Positions 5,966 to 9,668 of a DNA stretch of 9,668 bases are shown one piece after another. The notes below the pieces were generated by a model, which worked only from the letters and a program-made list of their open reading frames with translations, was not told the origin of the DNA and made no database searches. Location: contig JAUVKD010000007.1 of assembly GCA_030596385.1 (NCBI GenBank), positions 1 to 9,668 of the forward strand, written 5' to 3'. The position numbers and the translations under genes were made by a program. Position 1 is the first letter of the stretch. The number at the start of each line of letters is the position of its first letter. This DNA is from Methanosarcinaceae archaeon. Lineage in GTDB: Archaea > Halobacteriota > Methanosarcinia > Methanosarcinales > Methanosarcinaceae.

Positions 5966-7339
5966 ATGGCAGGTCAGAAGAACGTCGTTGTGCTTGACCT
6001 GACACACGGCGGAATAATCATTGCACAGAAATTGGTAGAACTCGGTTACAACGTAAGTGCTGTTGACGTATACAATACTGTAGACCCTGTTATTCTTACT
6101 GACCTGCAAAAAAATTTTAACATAAAAACATCAAAAGAACCTATTCCAATCGATGATCTTGATATGGTCATTGTTCCGGTACACCTTGATCCTGAATATA
6201 AGATGCTGCGACAGGCTCGTGACATGGGTAAGGAAATTGTAACACATCACCGGATTGTTGGTGATATACTTTCCTGTGATAAGGCCATTGCATGTTCAAA
6301 GATCATAGAGATTACCGGAACAAAGGCAAAAACAAGTACCGCATCCATTCTTGCCGACATGCTGTCACGCAAATTTAGTGTTGTACTTCACACAACCCGC
6401 GGGCTTGAACACTGGGAAAACGGCAAACCATTTATGATATATCAGGGATTAAGCATTGCACCAGGTAGTATCCTGCATGCCGTGAAAAAAACCATATCAT
6501 ATTCGCCTAAAAACATTGTGCCGGATGTATTTATATTTGAAGTGTCAATTGGCGGCACAGGGTATGCTGATATTGGAATTCTGACCACAATTACACAGGA
6601 TTATAAGATCGCGAATGGCACAGCATGGGCAAGCGATGCAAAAATGCAGATGCTTGACAATGCTAAATCCGGCAGTACCTTGATATTAAATTGCACAGAT
6701 GACATAGTGACAGGGCACACTGTGGGTAAAACGGTGAAAAGTCTCACCTTTAGCGATTCAAAAGATTGCAAAGCAGATGTGAACCTGGCACTTAATAATA
6801 ATGCAATTGTCATAAATTCCGGCAAATTAACATTTGTTGCCAATAAACAGTCAGGTTATGACATAGAATCATATACTACCGCAATGGTTGCTGCTGCAAC
6901 TACGGCACTTGAGATGGGAATTGGGATTGAGGATATAAGAGATACATTGGCCGACTTCAGAGGTCTTAGCGGTAGAATGCTTACGCAGGTATTTGAGGGT
7001 AAGACATTGATCGATAACTCCAACTCAGGAATGAACATCACCTCTGTAAAAAAATCGCTTGTGTATGCACTCAATATGAAGAAAAAAGGCCGAATAATTA
7101 TGGTACTTGGCGAAGAAGCCGCACAGGTATGTGAAGGGTTACCACCCGAAGATGTATTCGAATTCCTGCGACAGCAAAAACGCAACATCGATGAACTGGT
7201 TCTTGTGGGAGAGCGAATGCGTGCGGTTAAACATGAAAATACATATTATGCCGATTCACTTTCGCAGGGATTGTCTGTTGCATCCGGAATTGCCAGTAAC
7301 GATGACCTGATATTGTCCTGTGTCAAGTGTTTCAGATAG
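5966..7339 (+). CDS. cfbE: Coenzyme F430 synthetase CfbE (Mur-ligase-like)
   Basis: Last step of F430 synthesis: ATP-dependent activation of the propionate-derived carboxylate of 15,17(3)-seco-F430-17(3)-acid and closure of the carbocyclic ring. The 457-residue protein has a Rossmann-like N-terminal part, then a Mur-ligase ATP loop ITGTKAKTS (residues 116-124), where Lys-Ala replaces the Asn-Gly of the usual GTNGKT. A central segment with Glu192 (FEVSIGGTGYADIG) is followed by a C-terminal ligase region with LSGRM (334-338) and DNSNSGMN (350-357), which stand where Mur enzymes have their P-G-R and D-x-A-H-x-P motifs. The gene follows cfbA by 13 bases with only a weak ribosome binding site, so it is presumably co-transcribed. 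Outside this cluster it could be mistaken for a peptidoglycan ligase; its neighbours make CfbE the sound call. Confidence 0.93.
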   Translation: MAGQKNVVVLDLTHGGIIIAQKLVELGYNVSAVDVYNTVDPVILTDLQKNFNIKTSKEPIPIDDLDMVIVPVHLDPEYKMLRQARDMGKEIVTHHRIVGDILSCDKAIACSKIIEITGTKAKTSTASILADMLSRKFSVVLHTTRGLEHWENGKPFMIYQGLSIAPGSILHAVKKTISYSPKNIVPDVFIFEVSIGGTGYADIGILTTITQDYKIANGTAWASDAKMQMLDNAKSGSTLILNCTDDIVTGHTVGKTVKSLTFSDSKDCKADVNLALNNNAIVINSGKLTFVANKQSGYDIESYTTAMVAAATTALEMGIGIEDIRDTLADFRGLSGRMLTQVFEGKTLIDNSNSGMNITSVKKSLVYALNMKKKGRIIMVLGEEAAQVCEGLPPEDVFEFLRQQKRNIDELVLVGERMRAVKHENTYYADSLSQGLSVASGIASNDDLILSCVKCFR

Positions 7340-7355
7340 ATATGACTGATAATTG

Positions 7356-7368
7356 AATTTATTAAATT
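7356..7368. promoter_or_regulatory. A/T-rich dyad in the cfbE-cfbD gap, possible internal promoter
   Basis: The 64-base gap between cfbE and cfbD holds AATTTA-T-TAAATT, a perfect 6-bp inverted repeat with one central base, about 40 bases before the cfbD ATG. The T/A stretch could act as a TATA element giving cfbD and cfbC some independent expression. The evidence is compositional only. Confidence 0.2.
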
Positions 7369-7403
7369 AGAAATAATACGGAATACCAATATGAGACGAT
7401 AAC

Positions 7404-8546
7404 ATGGATAAAATAAAAGATGATGGTCAAACTAAAACTAAAAAAGAGATTTCAATCATACACCCCCGCCCGAGTTCGATTGTTGCCGCACTTTATACGT
7501 TGCGTGACCTGAATGTTGATGTTGCGATCTTGCACGGACCTCCGGGTTGTTCATTTAAGCATGCGAGACTGCTGGAAGAAGACGGGATACACGTAGTTAC
7601 AACGTCACTGGATGAGAACGGTTTTGTATTTGGTGGTCATGACGAACTCGTTGCGCTTTTAGAAAAAGTATCAGAGATGTTTGACCCGAAACTCATTGGT
7701 GTAGTTGGAACATGTGTGAGCATGATCATCGGGGAAGAACTCCATGATGCAGTGCTGGAAGCAAACCCGGATGTACCCGTTATTGAAGTGGAAGTACATG
7801 CAGGGTATCGCAACAACACCAAAGGCGTGCTGCTGACACTCGAATCCGCACTGGATTCCGGAATCATTAGTGAGAATGAATTTGATCGCCAGAAAGCCTT
7901 GCTTGAAGAGGCCACAATGGTTGAGAAACGCCACGGGGCCGCAAGTAAGGAGTACCTTGCACCATCAAGGGGAGATGTGAAATATAAAGTTGCACAACGT
8001 ATCATCGGTCTCTTGAAGGAAGGCAAGCGCGGCATTACAATCATGAACGCCAAGAAAGAAACAGGGTATATGTTTGCAGACATTACAGTCGCCGTTAATG
8101 AAATTGCAAAACAACTAGGTGTTGAGACAAACATTGTGAATATGGCAAACATTGATGATACACTTGGGCTTCCCCGTGTACGTCATCATGCAAAGTGTAT
8201 CAAGGATGACTTAGAAGCGCGCGGTATTGTTATACATGATAATATCGGTGGACTGGACGAATATCCGATCGCAGGTAATGTGGCCGGTAAACTTATTGAT
8301 GAAAAGTACGGCGATTATGATTTTGCGGTCATAACCGGAGTTCCGCACGCGGTTCCGATGGATAGCATATCCGGTATGGAAATAATATCAGTGACCAACG
8401 GACCAAGACAGGTTTTGCCTCTAAAGGAGATGGGACACAAATACGTGATCGTTGAGATCGATCTGCATCCAAAGACACTTGGTGTTAACCACATAGTGGA
8501 ATCCGAGTTCGGTGCAACACTGCGTGAAGTCGCAAAGGATGAGTAG
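7404..8546 (+). CDS. cfbD: Ni-sirohydrochlorin a,c-diamide reductive cyclase, catalytic subunit CfbD
   Basis: Nitrogenase-like catalytic component (formerly NflD) that, with CfbC, reduces Ni-sirohydrochlorin a,c-diamide by six electrons and forms the gamma-lactam ring. Seen in the 380 residues: the family opening [18 protein letters not shown] (about 19-36), then Cys49 in [12 protein letters not shown], the nitrogenase-like VFGGHDEL (75-82), and Cys104 in [11 protein letters not shown]. Cys265 is the only other cysteine. Cys49 and Cys104 are the likely ligands of the [4Fe-4S] cluster at the subunit interface; the protein is thought to be a homodimer. It is shorter than NifD, and the P-cluster and FeMo-cofactor cysteine sets of nitrogenase are not all present, as expected for this group. 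A charged extension of about 14 residues precedes the family start; no nearer in-frame ATG exists. The reductase gene cfbC follows after 14 bases. Confidence 0.95.
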   Translation: MDKIKDDGQTKTKKEISIIHPRPSSIVAALYTLRDLNVDVAILHGPPGCSFKHARLLEEDGIHVVTTSLDENGFVFGGHDELVALLEKVSEMFDPKLIGVVGTCVSMIIGEELHDAVLEANPDVPVIEVEVHAGYRNNTKGVLLTLESALDSGIISENEFDRQKALLEEATMVEKRHGAASKEYLAPSRGDVKYKVAQRIIGLLKEGKRGITIMNAKKETGYMFADITVAVNEIAKQLGVETNIVNMANIDDTLGLPRVRHHAKCIKDDLEARGIVIHDNIGGLDEYPIAGNVAGKLIDEKYGDYDFAVITGVPHAVPMDSISGMEIISVTNGPRQVLPLKEMGHKYVIVEIDLHPKTLGVNHIVESEFGATLREVAKDE

Positions 8547-8551
8547 CGGTT

Positions 8552-8557
8552 GGTGAT
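8552..8557 (+). promoter_or_regulatory. Ribosome binding site of cfbC
   Basis: GGTGAT in the 14-base gap after the cfbD stop, 3 bases before ATG 8561. It is a full match to the archaeal Shine-Dalgarno core though closely spaced, similar to the site before the 16-heme lipoprotein. Confidence 0.6.
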
Positions 8558-8560
8558 GAT

Positions 8561-9376
8561 ATGAGCGATAATTTAAATGAGCAGAATAAACCTAAAGTTA
8601 TAGCGATATATGGCAAAGGGGGTATTGGTAAATCAAGCACGGCATCCAACGTTGCTGCTGCATGTGCGGACGAGGGATACAAAGTGATGATCATCGGGTG
8701 TGACCCGAAAAGTGATTCATCCATTACCCTGCTCGGTGGCAAACGGATCCCAACAATTCTTGACCTTATACGAAGTGGTGTTGATATCACAGAGGATGAT
8801 GTAGTATTTGAAGGATACAATGGCATAAAATGTGTTGAAGTCGGTGGACCTGAGCCTGGGATCGGATGTGCGGGACGCGGCATAATTGTGGCGATACAAA
8901 AGCTCAAGAAGATATCAACAGTACAGGATCAATGTGACCTTGTGATATATGATGTGCCTGGAGATATCGTGTGCGGCGGATTTGTAGCACCTATTAGAAA
9001 AGGTCTTGTCAGTGAGGCGTATGTGTTGACATCAGGTGAATATATGCCACTCTATGCGGCAAACAATATTTGTCGTGGTCTGTCCAAAATAAATACTCCG
9101 CTTAGCGGTGTGATATGCAATGCCCGTAATGTAAGCCGTGAGGACGAGATCGTCCGCAAATTTGCGGAGGAGATAGGAAGCAAACTGATAGCATTTATAC
9201 CAAAAGAACAGATCGTCCAGGATTGTGAACGGGACGGATTTTCAGTTATGGAAAAAGCACCGGATTCTGAAATTGCGCAGGTGTACCGTAAACTTGCATG
9301 TGCGATCATGTCAAAGGATGGATCCGTGATGGTAAAAGCGCTTGAGGATGAGAGACTGCGTGAACTTACACGTTGA
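8561..9376 (+). CDS. cfbC: Ni-sirohydrochlorin a,c-diamide reductive cyclase, reductase subunit CfbC (NifH-like)
   Basis: ATP-dependent electron donor to CfbD (formerly NflH). It shows the NifH-family Walker A loop [11 protein letters not shown] (residues 17-27) with the extra lysine of the deviant type, CDPKSDSS (47-54), Cys103 in [13 protein letters not shown], and Cys138 in the switch II segment [11 protein letters not shown]. The two cysteines of each subunit bind one [4Fe-4S] cluster between the halves of a homodimer. The length of 271 residues is normal for NifH. True NifH is the main alternative, but the nitrogenase subunits and nif accessory genes are absent and the neighbours are all F430 genes. 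It follows cfbD by 14 bases with a good ribosome binding site, so the two subunits should be made together. Confidence 0.95.
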   Translation: MSDNLNEQNKPKVIAIYGKGGIGKSSTASNVAAACADEGYKVMIIGCDPKSDSSITLLGGKRIPTILDLIRSGVDITEDDVVFEGYNGIKCVEVGGPEPGIGCAGRGIIVAIQKLKKISTVQDQCDLVIYDVPGDIVCGGFVAPIRKGLVSEAYVLTSGEYMPLYAANNICRGLSKINTPLSGVICNARNVSREDEIVRKFAEEIGSKLIAFIPKEQIVQDCERDGFSVMEKAPDSEIAQVYRKLACAIMSKDGSVMVKALEDERLRELTR

Positions 9377-9385
9377 TTCGAATCA
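9374..9385. promoter_or_regulatory. 12-base perfect palindrome overlapping the cfbC stop codon
   Basis: TGATTCGAATCA begins at the TGA stop of cfbC. It is followed by a second dyad, AGTTAA (9385-9390) and TTAACT (9404-9409), in the 52-base cfbC-cfbB gap. Possible operator for cfbB or a weak 3' structure; no known consensus is recognised. Confidence 0.3.
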
Positions 9386-9428
9386 GTTAATATTATTTGG
9401 TTTTTAACTATAATGTTATGCTAGTACT

Positions 9429-9668
9429 ATGACACAATCAAAACTGAACCAAAACGAAAAAACATCCCTCCCGCGCGTGTTGTTAGCAGCTGACCGCTCA
9501 TCGTCCGGGAAAACAACGATTACCATCGGGTTACTTGCAGCACTTATCGCGCGCGGTTATAATGTACAGCCGTTTAAGGTCGGGCTGGATTACATAGACA
9601 CGAGTTACCATTCCGAGATTACCGGACGGCGCGCCCGGAATATTGATGGGTACCTGATGGACAAAAAC
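9429..9668 (+). CDS. cfbB: Ni-sirohydrochlorin a,c-diamide synthase CfbB, 5' part (cut by window end)
   Basis: Glutamine-dependent amidation of the a and c acetate side chains of Ni-sirohydrochlorin, using ATP; the second step to F430. The frame runs open from ATG 9429 to the right edge, giving 80 residues. These show the CobB/CbiA-type dethiobiotin-synthetase-like N-domain: P-loop SSSGKTT (24-30), [15 protein letters not shown] (43-57), then TSYHS and ITGR. The family motif is K-x-G-P-D-Y-I-D-P, so Leu53 and Thr58 replace the two prolines. The glutaminase domain lies outside. Cobyrinate a,c-diamide synthase (CbiA/CobB) of B12 synthesis is the close alternative; position directly after cfbA-E-D-C favours CfbB. 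No clear ribosome binding site is seen; a TTAACTATAA stretch (9404-9413) could serve as a promoter for a short-leader transcript. Confidence 0.88.
   Translation, partial: MTQSKLNQNEKTSLPRVLLAADRSSSGKTTITIGLLAALIARGYNVQPFKVGLDYIDTSYHSEITGRRARNIDGYLMDKN

Noticed and set aside
5966..7339. Peptidoglycan or pseudomurein Mur ligase
   Set aside because: The Mur fold is real, but the altered ATP loop and position between cfbA and cfbD identify CfbE; Methanosarcinales lack these walls.
7637..8152. 171-residue minus-strand open frame inside cfbD
   Set aside because: Serine- and threonine-rich shadow of a conserved gene; no motif, no ribosome binding site, no room for its own promoter.
8561..9376. Nitrogenase reductase nifH
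   Set aside because: The NifH motifs are shared by CfbC, but there is no nifD/nifK or nif accessory gene, and all neighbours belong to F430 synthesis.

Overview
The window reads as chromosome of an archaeon of the Methanosarcinales, most likely an anaerobic methane oxidiser of the ANME-2 / Methanoperedens kind. Three things point there together: a nearly complete set of genes for coenzyme F430 (the nickel tetrapyrrole of methyl-coenzyme M reductase, restricted to methanogens, methanotrophs and related alkane-oxidising archaea); large secreted multiheme c-type cytochromes; and, inside one of these, two domains resembling the duplicated S-layer domain of Methanosarcinales. GGTGAT-type ribosome binding sites and TATA-like, A/T-rich intergenic regions also fit an archaeon. 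The lineage is an inference; no rRNA or other marker gene is present.

Bases 1-3913 hold two cytochrome genes, apparently one operon. The first is cut by the left edge: its frame is open from base 1, and the visible part has ten CxxCH motifs plus one CX4CH, two S-layer-like domains, an Ig-like domain, one membrane helix and a heme-free tail of about 100 residues. The second starts 4 bases later and encodes a 16-heme lipoprotein built from four four-heme repeats. Together they look like a surface electron conduit: one part anchored in the membrane and reaching into or through the S-layer, the other tethered by lipid outside the cell.

Bases 3914-4381 are noncoding apart from one doubtful small secreted reading frame on the minus strand. 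They hold a strong intrinsic-terminator-like hairpin (4022-4050), a long-range inverted repeat and a TATA-like box. At 4382-5188 lies a carbon-nitrogen hydrolase (nitrilase superfamily) with a complete Glu-Lys-Cys triad. Bases 5189-5550 are an A/T-rich promoter region with a 14-base dyad.

From 5551 to the right edge runs the F430 cluster in the order cfbA-cfbE-cfbD-cfbC-cfbB, all on the plus strand; cfbB is cut off after 80 codons. The products insert nickel into sirohydrochlorin (CfbA), amidate the a and c side chains (CfbB), reduce the ring and form the gamma-lactam with a nitrogenase-like system (CfbC/CfbD), and close the carbocyclic ring in an ATP-dependent Mur-ligase-like step (CfbE). 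The window thus pairs the cofactor for methane activation with proteins likely to dispose of the resulting electrons outside the cell. The F430 genes are well described. The less usual material is the architecture of the two cytochromes.
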